Part shown: in pieces, positions 36,154-48,104 of the stretch
Layout: each line of letters starts with the position of its first letter
Position numbering within the stretch: position 1 is the first letter of the stretch
Assembly (NCBI GenBank): GCA_020543525.1
Contig: JAHYIO010000007.1
Coordinates: 806,001-870,000 of the forward strand
Length of the DNA stretch: 64,000 nt
Source of the DNA: Coriolopsis trogii
Taxonomy: Eukaryota > Basidiomycota > Agaricomycetes > Polyporales > Polyporaceae
Direction of reading: 5' to 3'
The notes under the pieces: generated by a model
What the model was told of the DNA's origin: nothing
Databases searched by the model: none
The model's input: the letters and a program-made list of their open reading frames with translations, nothing else
Position numbers and translations under genes: made by a program

Positions 36154-37104
36154 CTACTGCAATTTTACATCGCTTTTGGGGAAGAGCCCGCTACCGATCG
36201 CGTTTGCAGCGGTGCCAGTGTCATCGTTGCGTGGCGACTCGGGCTCCGGACGCTGGTTCTGCGGCTGCATATGGACAGTATCCACACCAACCTGCTGCGT
36301 TGGACCCGAGCCGGCCGCATTGTTGAACGGAACCTTAGTGGCATCACAGGTAAGTGAGAGGATCTAATCCCACAGCTGAGCGAGTGAACTTCTGCCTATT
36401 CTTTGGTCGAAACCATACTTTTACGCCGAGGCATCTTGGAACCTAGTTCGTGGAGTAGATTGGAGGAACCTCAGCGATGACTTCACAAGCAGGTCGTGCC
36501 ATGGCAGCCCTTGCCCGTCGTCATCTACCGTCGAGCATCACGGGTGATCACAGTGTGACCGCCCACCTCTCAGGTATGCTTTTAATCTAAACCCTATCTA
36601 TTCAGATCGCGCAGAGGGCTGGGAGTCTAACGCATGCTACCGCTGTGGTTGTTGACCGATATTTGTGCCGGTGCCGTTTTAGCACAGGGCAGACATTCAC
36701 TGCGCGGCTGTCGGACGTCTTTCGCTTCCAGCCTTGGGATGATGGCAGGATGTAGGTCATACACGACGTCATCCGCTCGAGACCAGACGCCTTGAGCTTC
36801 TTCCCTCCAGATTGTACCGGCCACCGGGTCTTACCCGCACTTCCCAAGCCGGCACAGCTACAGCATACATGCCGTAGAGTCCATCCCATGCCGCCCGTCC
36901 GCCGTCTGGCAGCTGCCCGAACGCAGTTAGCGGCGAGCGCAATGAGGCACAACGCCTCGCTATATGGACCATAACGGTCTCCATCTCTCCCTCACTGCCT
37001 GATAGTCTTACTATGTAGATCCTCGACCCGCGACGGGGTTCCAAAGTCAATCGCGCGCAAGGACACCTCACCGCTCCCGCAAACGAAACGATGCTGTAGT
37101 GCAT
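36154..37104 (-). CDS. Probable multi-exon gene, unresolved
   Basis: A minus-strand exon-like frame, 36363-36154, begins after GGATTAG, runs 69 codons (with FNNAAGSGPTQQVGVDTV and a Pro/Glu/Asn-rich end) and stops with TAG. Its composition is protein-like, and the overlapping plus-strand frame is probably its shadow. Further upstream, frames at 36627-36824 (with DDVVYDLHPAIIPRLEAKDV) and 36769-37104 (with LTAFGQLPDGGRAAWDGLYG) also look coded, with a GTAAGA donor between them, but no single splice path joins all three. No family is recognised. The start is unknown. Confidence 0.3.
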
Positions 37105-38513
37105 CCGCGACTCGTGCCTCGATTTCGCGCAGACAGTCCGATCCCGCGCTGCCTAACCCACGTACTGTGTGGACCTTTCGTTTGTGCCGCACGCAGGCGG
37201 GTCGCCCAGTATGTTGAAAAACGGACGGACAGGAGGGCCTCGCGAATTGGTGCCCAAACGTTCGTCCTCAGATTGGGGTCCACACTACCGGGACGCACTA
37301 TAGGCGACATAGTGCTCACTCGACGTTGGACCCCAATAATTCTTCCAAGGCCACTTGGCAGGTCGCACAAGCACGAGTCCTCACTCCAGACAGCTTCTGA
37401 TCATCGCGCCGCCGGGTCTTCGAGGTTCGTGGAATGGTGGACGCCTATGATATCGCGTATCCGCTGTGCACACTTGCGATAATGAACGCAGACCTTCCCC
37501 GTAACGCCACAAGCAAGGCAAGCTCAGCAGACGTGGTGTACACTAGAACGAGGGCAAGACTTCCCTTCCCAAGCCGCGCGTGGCGCGGATCAGACGGAGA
37601 ACGGGTCACCTGCGAGTGCAGTGTTTTGTCAAGCGATTACATTGGCACCTAATGTAGTTTTGTGTGTATGCAGTGTGTCGCGTAACTAAACTATATATGT
37701 AGGTGTGGAGCGGAAAGGAAGATGTGCGGTACGTCGTGTATACGTACGCCTACAACCTATTGCGCATGCAACGTCCGCTTTATTTTCTCGTCGTAACATC
37801 AGTCGAGGACACCAGTACAGGCGTCAGGCAGGGGTTGAGATACAAAAGGCGGAGGACATGAAGGTTTCCGTGGTTTCGTAAATTTTCCGAGATCCGTCGT
37901 CAATGTCTAGGGGACCGCGATCGTAAAGTGCGGAGCAGAGCGAGGAGGTGGAGTGATACAGTATATGCAGCGGGTGAGAGTGGGAGAGATAAGCCGAGCA
38001 CAGGATCACGATATTTCATGCGTATGGAAAGCATGGACAAAGCCGACCGAGACGGGCAAACAAATGGCGACACCGGGTGCGAGTGCAGAATGGAGAACCG
38101 GGATGGGAGATCATCGTACAGCCAATAAACAGATGCGCATGCAGGGAGGACAATATGTGAATGTGAGGAACAGTGCAGTGCAGGAATGACAATGGAGATG
38201 GAGAGTGCAGAACGTAAACGATGCATGAGAGTCGTGAATAGATATCAATGCGACCGACACGGACGGGGCGGGGTGGGAAGGGTATGTGGATTGCTGTCGT
38301 CGGCGGCCAGTGAAGAACGAAAGTACCCACTCCAGACGAGAGCGATCCCGGATGATTATGAGGGTGTACATTAGAATGAGGTACAAGTGGACGTAGCAGA
38401 TGGGAGAGGGGGCATGGATGGCTTGAATGCCGCGAAGATATGCAACAGTCGATGGATTGGTCGCAGCGGGACGGTCGGCTCCCAAGTATAATGGTCACTC
38501 GTGCGCTGGGTCT
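37105..38513. other. Stretch without a supported gene
   Basis: Upstream part of the unresolved gene on one side and the 3' UTR of the Ser-rich minus-strand gene on the other. A 127-codon plus-strand frame (37099-37482) has no other support. Confidence 0.35.
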
Positions 38514-40856
38514 TCACGGTACTATTTTGACTGCAGGCGCATGGTGGTCGACCATGGTCACCTCCGATTCGCTCGCGTCTTCGTCCTTGAGCGTCTTCCC
38601 ACCCAATTTGTGGTACGCACGCTGTTTCTAGTAGGCAACGAACGCGTTAGCCCCGATCTAAACTTGCAAAAATGTCACACGCACCTGTTGCAAGACCTTC
38701 GTGCGCTGGCGGTCGGTGGCGATATGCCTCGCAAACTCATCAGCGCGCTCTTTGTGGGCAAGAGCAAGCGCCGCTAGCCCTTCCAGAGCGTGCTCTTTCT
38801 CCTTCTCAATATCTCCTTCCTCGGTAGCTGCTGCGACCCGTTCCTGGAATCTTTTGGACGCAGCCAAGACCTTCCCGCGAGTATCCCGACCACGCTCTCG
38901 CCTCCCGCCGGATTCCAGTCTGACACCGCCAGAACCGTCTAACTTCGACAGTTGATCGTGGTTGTTGGCCGAAGGTAGCAGAGTCTGTGAAGGATCCTGC
39001 TCCACACCGTCATACTGACCATGATCGCGATGCCTGCCACTCCTATTGGAGTAAATATGCTTCTCGCTTCTCTGATCACAGGGCGTGCCAGGATCTGATG
39101 GTATAGTGGGCATGCGAATGGGAGCGCTCGCGATGAGATGCACACGCGTGCTCGCGTCCGGGTTCAAGGAACGACCGTCGAAAGTCGTATGGCGTCGGCG
39201 GTGTCGAGTAAGACTCTGTGAACCAAAAGGAGAGTCATCCACGGGAGGTGGCGGTCGCGACATGGGGGGATAGATCAAACCGCTGGATGCAGTGGTTCGG
39301 AGGGGCGAGCGCGCGATGGGTGCAGGAGGTGCAAACATATCCGACTTGGTTAACCAGACAAACGGAGATGAGTCGCATGTGAGTTCCGTTAAGCTATATT
39401 GCCTCTGGTACCCAGGCCGCTTGGCGGTGGCGAATGTAGGCGTTGGCTTGATCGCAGGCTTGTCCACAGCTTTTCCCTTGCCGGATTCGGGCACCTCTAC
39501 GGGAGAATGATGGGGAGGATGTTGCTGAAGGCGAGGAGTCGCGCGCACTTGGGGATTTCGTTGAGTAGTGCCAGCCATCGGAGGGACCAACGTAAGAGCG
39601 AGCGCGGTGCCCGGACGAGCTGGCGGTATCACTCCCATGACGGTAGGAGAAGCGGTAGCACTGGACGCGCGCGAACCGCGCGAACCTCGAGAGCCTTGGG
39701 ACCGGGGAGAGTCGCATGACGTCGGGAAAGGATATTCCGTGAGTTCTCCTTCGTTGGCTCTTGCCTTGCCCTTTCCTCTACTAGAGCTTCGACGTAACCT
39801 GTCTTCATCGATTTCTTCGACCGACGTTAAAGACGTCGAAGAGGAGCCTGATGCATTGGTGGAGGAGGGGCTCAAAGAGAATAGACCAGATGACTCGGAC
39901 CCTGAAGAACTTGATGAACCGTGAGACGGGGGTTTAGGAGGAGCATAGAGGATGCGCCGCGACGGCGAGGATCGAGGCGAGGGATGATGCACGGGATTCC
40001 CAGTGGCGGCGCGAGACTTGCTCGATGATTGCCTGCCATGGTCTGCAGAGCAGAGGGACCACTCGGGATCCCTCTGATAGTCCCACATCGATCCGCGTGC
40101 ATTCGAAGAAGGTGCGTAGAAGACAAGGGGCGGGAAGATCGGTGGATTGCTTGGTGTAGGCGGGACAAAAGCACTTACCGATGTTGTGAATAACGAGGGA
40201 GACGACGGGGTGCTAGGAGAATTGAGCCCGGAACGGCTGCCGATGGTATGTGGAAGGTTCACGAAGCCTGCCGCCTTCATCTTGGGACCCAGAAGAGAAC
40301 GGGCATCGAGTGCGCCTTCGGAATGCTTGACAAGCTGTGAAAGGGTGAGCGAAGCCCGACTTTGCTGAACATGATCATGTGCGGCGATCGATGACGGCGT
40401 GGATGGAGTGGATGGCTCTGAAGAAGGGGGAGAGCGGTGGGCGCTGACGTCTTGGTCTTGTAGCGCGCGCAGAGTACGAGAAGAGGTAAAGACGAAAGCA
40501 CTTCCACTCTGGCTTGAATTTGAGCTGGTGTTTGTGGTGGTGGTAGCAAGAATGGGTTTGCAATCGTCGATGTTTATGAACGCGGGGGCCGAGGATTTTG
40601 TTGAAGTTGTGGGCGCTCGTGAATGGGTGGAACTGATGAGAGGAGGGAATGAATACGTTAGTCTCGAGTGGACGAGGGGAGGTCTGTATGGCAACACGCG
40701 TACATGTCTCCAGAACTGGAACGATGGTGGGTTTGCGGCATTACTGGGGGGACATGTCGAGGGGCGGGAGCGAAGGCAGGGGGACAAGTTCGGGCGAGCA
40801 GCTGGTGTAAATACCCAATCCAAGCGTGGGTCACTTTGGGCAGCGATCGCGAGCAT
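38514..40856 (-). CDS. Ser/Pro-rich protein, function unknown
   Basis: The last two exons are clear: one ending at 38685 (CAACAG|GTGCGT) and one at 38621-38514, joining in phase and ending ...VKIVP. The long exon is a single open frame that is Ser/Pro/Thr-rich, with a conserved-looking C-terminal helix (AASKRFQERVAAATEEGDIE, then KEKEHALEGLAALALAHKER). The N-terminus is uncertain: the next in-frame ATG after 40856 is 212 codons downstream (MKAAGFVNLP), and the first 90 codons read like 5' UTR. Because the divergent ALDH reading frame may begin at 40957, a downstream or spliced start is likely. A GTAAGT..CAG segment near 40070-40175 is an in-frame candidate intron. The family is not recognised. 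Confidence 0.65.
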
Positions 40857-40956
40857 GCACCAGACCTCTAACCTTATTTTAGGGGTCCTTGTCCCAGCCC
40901 CCCGCGTCATCTTATCTACGCGACAAACACTGACTGCGTGACTCGTACGGTATGCC

Positions 40957-43900
40957 ATGGTCACTCGCATACCACTCCAGCTGCGCTCTATCGCTCGTTC
41001 CCATGCAGCGTCCTCTTATCGACAGAGCTGCCCGCATCCAGCGTCTGCCAGAACGCTGAACCGTTGGGCTCGTTCTCCCTGCTTTGCGACCACCATCTTC
41101 CCCCATCGTCTGCACACCATGGCCCAGCCAGTGACATTGACCATCCCCGCTACTGGCAGGAAAATCTCGGTGCCCACGGGCCTGTTCATCAACAATGAGT
41201 TCGTGCCGTCCGTCGATTCTAGCGAGACCATTCAGTACGTATGATCAATGGGACCTGCGCTGCGCCTGTTCCAAAATGTCTGTCGATCGCGAGCTCAATC
41301 TCGTACTTTGCACCCGACAGATGTGTCAACCCCGCAACGGAAGACGTCATCTGCTCGATTGTCGCAGGTACGGAGTGTGTTCCCTGCTGTCTGCCTCTCA
41401 CCAAGTACCGAACGGCACTTGCCGCTCTAACCTCGATCGCCCATTCGCATGGGCGCATAGCAGATCACTGTCACACTGGCACCTGCGAGCAAGGACTATG
41501 TATCTGATCAGTACGGATGTCTTACTCTCCCCCTTGTTTCCAGGGTCCGAGAAAGACATTGACGTCGCCGTTGCCGCTGCTCGCAAGGCGTTCAAGACGA
41601 CCTGGGGCAAGAACGTGACCGGCTTCGAGCGGTCTCGGCTCATCAGCAAGCTCGCGGATCTCATCGAGCGTGACGCACAAGAGCTGGCAGAGCTGGAGAG
41701 CCTGAACAACGGAAAGCCTGTCAAGATTGCCCGGTACGTTCCGTTGCCACAAGCTCCTCGTCCGTCCGCTCATCCCTCGTCGGCTACAGCGACTTTGACA
41801 TCGGCGACAGTGTCCAGTGCTTACGCTACTACGCCGGCTGGGCCGATAAGATTCTCGGTCAAGTACGCTGCATGTTCGCCTGACCCATCTTACCGGCTTT
41901 CTGTCCTCTCTTCCCTGTCACACAGACCGTTCTGAACTCGGGATACTGCTTTGTGAACAGGCCATTGAGGTTGACAACAAGACCAAGTTTGCCTTTACTC
42001 GCCACGACCCCATCGGAGTCTGTGGACAGATGTCAGATACCTTCTCTTCTCTTCGCCACGGGATCTTACGCGCTCATACTCGCTTCCAGTATCCCATGGA
42101 ATTACCCCATCAATATGTGGTATGTCAACATCGCCCGCTCAGAGTGTACGTACCGGTTGGCGTTAACAATAATACGTAGGTCTTGGAAGGTCGCACCTGC
42201 GCTTGCTTGTGGGTGCACCATCGTGATGAAACCCTCGGAAATCACTCCGTTAACTGCGCTGGTGAGTCGTGTGCTCACGCTGTCCTCTCCTCAGGCTTCC
42301 GTGCTGCTCTTGAGACCGTTATTCGGTCCCATACCAGAGAGATCCAGAGTATCTTACGGTGTTCGGGCTATTGCCCGGACAAAAAGCTCTCATAATTTTG
42401 GAAGATACCCCCAGGGCTGGCACCACGCTTCGCGGTCTAATCTGGCAATGCATCCTTCCCCTAAATTGTGCCATTCTATATCCTTATGTCTCCTGGGGAC
42501 GGATCTGCGTTCAGGGGTGTCTTCCATCCTCGGCGTGTCATGTGCATCGTCTGAGCGACTCCCGTTCTTCCTATTGGTCTGGCATATCCTCTATGAACGT
42601 TCCGAACTCCTTTCACACATGTGGTCTCCCCCGTCACTCTCGCTATATGCCTGGTACTGCATGCGAGGACGTCTACTGCAGCATTGTCGTCGTACCTGTC
42701 GCACGTGCACACCCTTCCTTCAGCAGCGGAGGTGCAATCTTGAACACGCCGTTGCGGTCCTGGACCGCCGGCTTCTCGTCGCGTCTACCTCTGTTTCCGC
42801 TCTCTCCGGCCCAGATCCCGTACTTCAATGGGTATATCCTTCCAGAGCTGACGCCTTCACCAGAAACTGTCCGAGCTCATCGTCGAGGCTGGGTATGGTC
42901 CTCCTTCACACCAGACTCCGGGCTCCCCTTTCTCACCTGAATTCCCCTCGTCCGTGCGACGCTGCCGCCGCCGGCTCCTGCTATCACAGGTTCCCCCCCG
43001 GCGTCGTCAACACCGTCCCCTCTCTCGGCTCCGTGGGTGGCGCCGCGCTCTCGTCTCACAGGGATGTCGATAAGGTCGCGTTCACGGGGAGCACCGTCAC
43101 CGGTCGTAAGATCATGGAGGCCGCCGCGAAGAGCAACCTGAAGAAGGTACGTATTCGAGGGCGTCCGTCCTGAAGCGCGAATGGAGAGTTGATTCGGCGT
43201 GCGCGCGATAGGTGAGCTTGGAGCTCGGAGGCAAATCGCCACAAATCGTGTTCGAATCTGCCGACCTCGATCAGGGTGAGCCGTCTGTATCACGCGTGGC
43301 ACGAACATCTGGCGACTAACCTTCTGGTTGCTGGGGCCTACCTACTATAGCTGCGAATTGGGTCGCCCTCGGCATCCTCTACAACACTGGCCAAGACTGC
43401 ACCGCCGGTTCTCGTCTCTTCGTCCAAGATACCATCTATGACAAGTTTATCCCGGTAAGAAAGCTGTCCGTACCGCATCCGCCACTATCATGCATCGCTC
43501 ACGTCCGTGGTTCCGTACTGTACATCCCAGATGCTCGTTGAGAAGTTCAAGCAGCTGAAAATCGGTGATGGCTTTGACGACTCCAACGGTGGTGGACCTG
43601 TGGTGAGCTTGCCTCCATCAGTTCGCTGTCGAGTGAAACAGGGTGGCGGACGAGGCACCCCGTTGCTGATATGTCGCCATATTGCACAGGTCTCGAAGAT
43701 GCAGTACGACAAGATATTTACCTACATCGAGGCTGGCAAGCAGGCGGGTGCCAAGTGTGTCCTAGGGGGAGAGAAGCGTCCTGGAAAAGGCTACTACGTC
43801 GATCCCACCAGTGAGCATCTGAGCGTATCACTCTCTTGGTTCTACATGCCGACACTCTGCGCAGTCTTCGTCGACGTGAAACCCGACATGAAGATCGTAA

Positions 43901-45065
43901 GTCTTCCCGAGACACCCTCATTGCACCCTGCACCTCACACTGATGGATCGGCCGGGACTGCGAACTGTGCGGACGCCATAGGTCAGAGACGAAATCTTCG
44001 GGCCCGTGCTCGCCGTAGCGAAGTTCAAGACGGAGGATGAGGCAATCGAGCTCGCGAACGACACAAGCTACGGTCTTGGAGCTGGCCTACACTCGAGTAT
44101 GTCTCATCTCTCGCCTTCGTTACGAGCACTGTCCGAGACCTCGACGTCTGCGCTGTGTTATTTCTGTTCCGCGCTTCTCGGGCGTCACCAGGGTGGGCTC
44201 GCGGTGCCGGTCTATATTTGGAAAGCAGGCACGGCACGCACCCCCCGTGTTCGGTACCTTCGAGAGTTGTTGCGTTCCAGCTGTCCCACCACGCGCACTC
44301 AGACCTCCAGTCCAAGATTCGAAACTTGGCAGATATTCTCTTCTTTATTCTCCGTCGGGCGTTGATATGTGACGACCGTAGTTGCATAAACAACTTAATC
44401 CTTGATGTCATCCTGGTCTGGTATCTCCCAGTTCCGTGAGCTGATCCCACTTATCCACTAGATGACGCCGGTCAATGTATGCGTGTATCACAGGCCCTGG
44501 AAGCGGGAACGGTGAGTGCAGCATCTCCGCGCTTGTATACCACAACGCCGGGCCTTCTAGCCCAGCGAGGCACAGACCGGAGTCCTGTTTTGCAAATACA
44601 CCACCCACACACATCACGTTGGACCGCAAGCAGTCCCAAGGAGTGGCGTGTTGAAAGTACTGCACCCATCGTACCGTTGCCAGTGTGGAACGCCACGGCC
44701 GTAGCCGGATTCGGATTTCGTACAGGACGCTGATTCGTGATTCCCGGTCGTGTCAACAGGTCTGGGTCAACCAGTACAACCTGCTCAACAACAACGTGCC
44801 GTTCGGCGGCAAGAAGCAGAGTGGGATTGGTGAGTCTTGTATTTTTCTTGATTCTTCGTAGCACGCACATGACGTGCCGTCGCTGTTGGCATCTGAGGCA
44901 ACAGCGGGATTGGCTAACGGAGGCTGTGATGCACGGGAATGAGCGCTAAATTGGATGGCCCGTTTTGGTGCAGGTCGGGAGCTCGGCAGCTATGCGCTCG
45001 AGGAGTACACCTCCGTCAAGGCCGTCCACTGGAACTACGGCGAGAAGCTTGATTGGCCGCTGTAG
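40957..45065 (+). CDS. Aldehyde dehydrogenase (NAD(P)+), with alternative mitochondrial start
   Basis: Eighteen exons join in phase: 41119 (or 40957)-41234, 41321-41367, 41544-41733, 41790-41862, 41961-42031, 42090-42119, 42180-42261, 42864-42892, 42990-43146, 43212-43275, 43351-43454, 43531-43602, 43690-43810, 43865-43896, 43982-44096, 44462-44511, 44760-44829 and 44974-45065. The core protein is 504 residues, the normal length. It oxidises aldehydes to acids. Motifs are [29 protein letters not shown] (cofactor fold), SLELGGKSP with the general-base Glu, [10 protein letters not shown] with the nucleophilic Cys, [10 protein letters not shown] and the C-terminal [20 protein letters not shown]. 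Starting at 40957 adds 54 residues with eight Arg and no acids, a likely mitochondrial leader. Intron 7 (602 bases) is unusually long. Confidence 0.95.
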
Positions 45066-47010
45066 GCTGATGTGGTGTACGTTTGGGGGCATGAAAGCCG
45101 TAAATTTGGCGTGTATGGATATTCGCGAGGCTCCTACGAGCTTTACCGGTGCGAGGGCAGCCCGAAAACGTGTATGGTATCATTTCGAAGCAACTGTCTT
45201 GCATTAAACGCTTCTTTGACGTGATGGAAATTGCGCACCTTGCCTATTGTTTGACTCGTGTTAGCGCTTGGCGTTCCTACGTTCTTATCTCATGCAACCT
45301 GCTGGGGGCTCGAGGTCCCGCCGCTCGTGCGTCCTTCGCTCGTCCTTCTTTTCTGCGGACAACCGCAAGAAGTTGCTGTTCTGCTCCACCGCAATTGTTT
45401 TGCCCCTGTCGACGCTACGGTGGGCGTGCTGCCAAGCTTCAATGTTTCTGGGACGACATATGCAGCGAGGAACTTCCAAGCCCGAGATCGTTGGGGAATT
45501 GAGCAGGGTTTGACGGAGAAGGCACGTACATGTGAGTGATATGACGTTCCGACAGTCGCTGAAATCACTTGCTCGTATCCACCAACCCCGCCCAGATAGA
45601 CCCCAGTGATGATCGACCTCCGAAGCTACACCCACCAGGCCCTCGTCGTACGAAAAAAATGCCTGCCCAGTGTATCCGGAGCCTCACAATAATTCGACTG
45701 TCAAGCGCGTCGTTACGAACACTCGGGCGTATGCACCACTACCACCTTCCCCCTCCCAGTCTACACCCTCGAGGTAGACCACAGAAGACGTTAACCTCGG
45801 CTGATGATCATCATATGCCGCAGTCCATCACTTCATTGCCCCCGCTCTCGTGGCAAATACACGTCGATCAGCAATTCACTCTGCCTACATGCCTTGCGGT
45901 GCTCCTCCCATTGCTTCTTGCGCTGTGACGTCGCACATCACGGTCAGGTCGAGCCTCATGTCTTTTCACCGCCATGAGCATCGCCCGTGCTGACCGCAAA
46001 ATGTATGCATCACTCTCTCACGCGGCCCCGCCCATACTCATGAGCAGGCGATAGAAGACGTTAACCTTGGACTCGCCATGGCCGTACGATGCTCAATCAT
46101 GTGCCACGAATGCACCGCTTCACTGCCCCCTACACTTCGGAGCACACATCGATGAGCAGTTCGAGTCCCTACTATCAGCGGTGCCGCCTACACCCTCTCA
46201 TGCTGCGTACTATATATCCGCGAACGGTCCTGTGACTCTCCTTCTCATCTCATCTGATCGCCGTCAATTCCCACAGCCGCATTTGCACAAGTGGTCTTCC
46301 TACCTACCAAACCACACCAACACACTGTTCTCAGCGCGCCCAGCCCATGTGCACCGCAAATGCCTTCTCCCCCCAGCGCCCGAACCGGCGACCGAACAGG
46401 ACGCCGTCCTCACAAGAACTAGTTGGAACCACGCACCTCCGCGATCGTCCTATGATGCACCCACCCGCACGGTCCCAGAAGGCGAATCGTTGCATGTTGT
46501 GTGAGTCTTCCCGTGCATCAGGAGGACGTACATGGTAGCCCCACCGCGAAGTCCCCGTGCATCGCACTTGCCAGACTTCTAGGTGTGCCCAACCGTTCGG
46601 TGCTGATCACGGCCCCCGGTGGCGGCATGTGCAAGGCGTGAACGCTTCTAGGAATATATACGACGTGGAATAACCTCAGAAGGACAGGAGAGAGACGTAT
46701 GTACTATAGCTACAGCGGAAGTCGAGCAAATGGCTGGACGCCATGATCTAGGTGCTACAGGGGAGAGGAACGAGGAACAAGAGCCCGGGACTGAACGCAT
46801 TAGATACACTGCAATGTCACAAGACTTAAATAAATAATATGCTACATTGGGGGAGCTCGAGATCCTCTAGAATTGTTCGCAGAACCGAGGCAAAGAGAGT
46901 ACTGAACTCAACAAGTCCGATACTGAGATAGAATGGGGAGTGTTTTTGCGGACAAATAGAGACGGGGGATTAGTCGGCGGTGAAGTATGGTAGCGTCCGA
47001 CGGATAGAGA
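45066..47010. other. ALDH 3' region and spacer
   Basis: No gene was found. The stretch contains an old direct repeat, listed separately, and the 3' UTR of the small Zn2Cys6 gene at its right edge. Plus-strand frames at 45569-45928 and 46067-46504 correspond to the two repeat copies and do not look coded. Confidence 0.4.
45729..46162 (+). repeat. Diverged direct repeat, two copies
   Basis: Copies at about 45729-45877 and 46003-46162 share, in the same order: GTATGCAnCACT, AGAAGACGTTAACCTnGG (17 of 18), a CTTCAnTGCCCCC block, and ACAC[GA]TCGAT[CG]AGCA[AG]TTC. The spacing between the matching blocks differs by small indels, so this is an old tandem duplication. No terminal repeats or coding capacity are evident. 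Confidence 0.55.
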
Positions 47011-48104
47011 TCAATTATGTCCAGAATATGGCTGTCCCTGAAAGCCGGCGTTCTGTAGTGTAATAGCGTAATGAGCAAATCGTTTCGAGTTACGATATCA
47101 GCGCAATCACGTACACTGTTGTTAGCCCACTGACTAGCGACATCCGCAGAAACCATGGCGCCGGTGTTCGGGTCGAAGTACAGCTGTTGCTCCTGCGCGA
47201 ACTGGCCAGCATACGCCGCGCTGGGTACAGTGCGTGAGCGATGTCTCAGGAATACGATATACGACACACGGCAAGCGTACCTCTGCTGCTCTCCGGACAT
47301 GGCCGCCAGTTGGGTTTGGTACGCCGCGTATCTCGGATCCGTCGCGGGAAGAGCGTGGCCATAAGCGTTGTACGACGTCCCGCCCGCGTAGCTCTGCTGC
47401 TGCGCATAGCCCTGGCCGTACAACTCAACTCCGCCCTGCGTTGTCCCACCCTGCGTGTAGGCAGCCTGTCCTTGCGACTGCTGAGCGTAGCCTTGGGGAT
47501 AGGCCATTGGAACCCCAGTGTAGCCTTGATTGACCTGTGTGCCGTAGGCAGTCGGGGCAGGGGACTGAGGCCGCCAGCCCTGAGGGGCTGGGTAACTCGA
47601 CGTCCCCCCTTGCCCGGCCTGCCAGCCAGCCGGAGCATTGGCAACCCCACGACCTGCGTGTGTGCTCGCATGCGGGTAAGCCTGGCCTGCAGAACCCCCG
47701 GCGAGAGGTGTACCGGAGCGCGAGATGGAACCCCCGGAGCCGCGTTGCTCGCTGAGCGGCACGTACGCGCACTCGATGTTCTTCTTCGTGCAACGGTCGC
47801 AGCGAGGTGTTGTTCCCGAGCACTGTCATGGAGGGCATCGCCCGAGGCGGGATACATCAATCAAAAAGAGCGGATCGGGGTGGCGGTGAGAGGGGTGCGC
47901 ACCTTGACTTGACGCCGGCGGCACTCAGTGCATGCGATGGGCGTGCGCTTGCTTCGGACAATGGGCTGGAGCAGGCTGGGATCGAATACGACGCCACGGC
48001 CGGCAGCTGGGGAGAGTGTCATTAGTCCACCGTGCGTCATATGTCAAAGAGTGAGCCCGAGGGCGAGCACACGTACAGGAGCTACTCCCGGAGTTGTTGG
48101 ACAT
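47011..48104 (-). CDS. Small Zn2Cys6 protein with Gln/Gly/Tyr-rich tail
   Basis: Five exons (48104-48077, 48006-47903, 47822-47281, 47220-47115, 47052-47011) encode 273 residues. A complete Zn2Cys6 cluster lies near residues 32-58: CTECRRRQVKC, then CDRC and IEC. It follows a short Ser-rich start and a conserved-looking VVFDPSLLQPIVRSKRTPIA. The rest is low-complexity Gly/Ala/Gln/Tyr sequence with repeats such as QGYAQQ, ending QPYSGHN. The middle homology domain typical of large Zn2Cys6 activators is absent. The intron inside the zinc cluster is at the Lys before the third Cys. It probably binds DNA; the tail may act as an activation or self-association region (inference). Confidence 0.88.

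Noticed and set aside
36101..36367. Cys-containing plus-strand frame that looked at first like a secreted or hydrophobin-like protein
   Set aside because: The spacing lacks the CC doublets of hydrophobins, and the opposite strand reads as a better coding exon.
47246..47912. Long frames on both strands over the small Zn2Cys6 gene
   Set aside because: They are shadows of the Gly/Gln/Ala-rich exon, whose biased codons leave other frames open.
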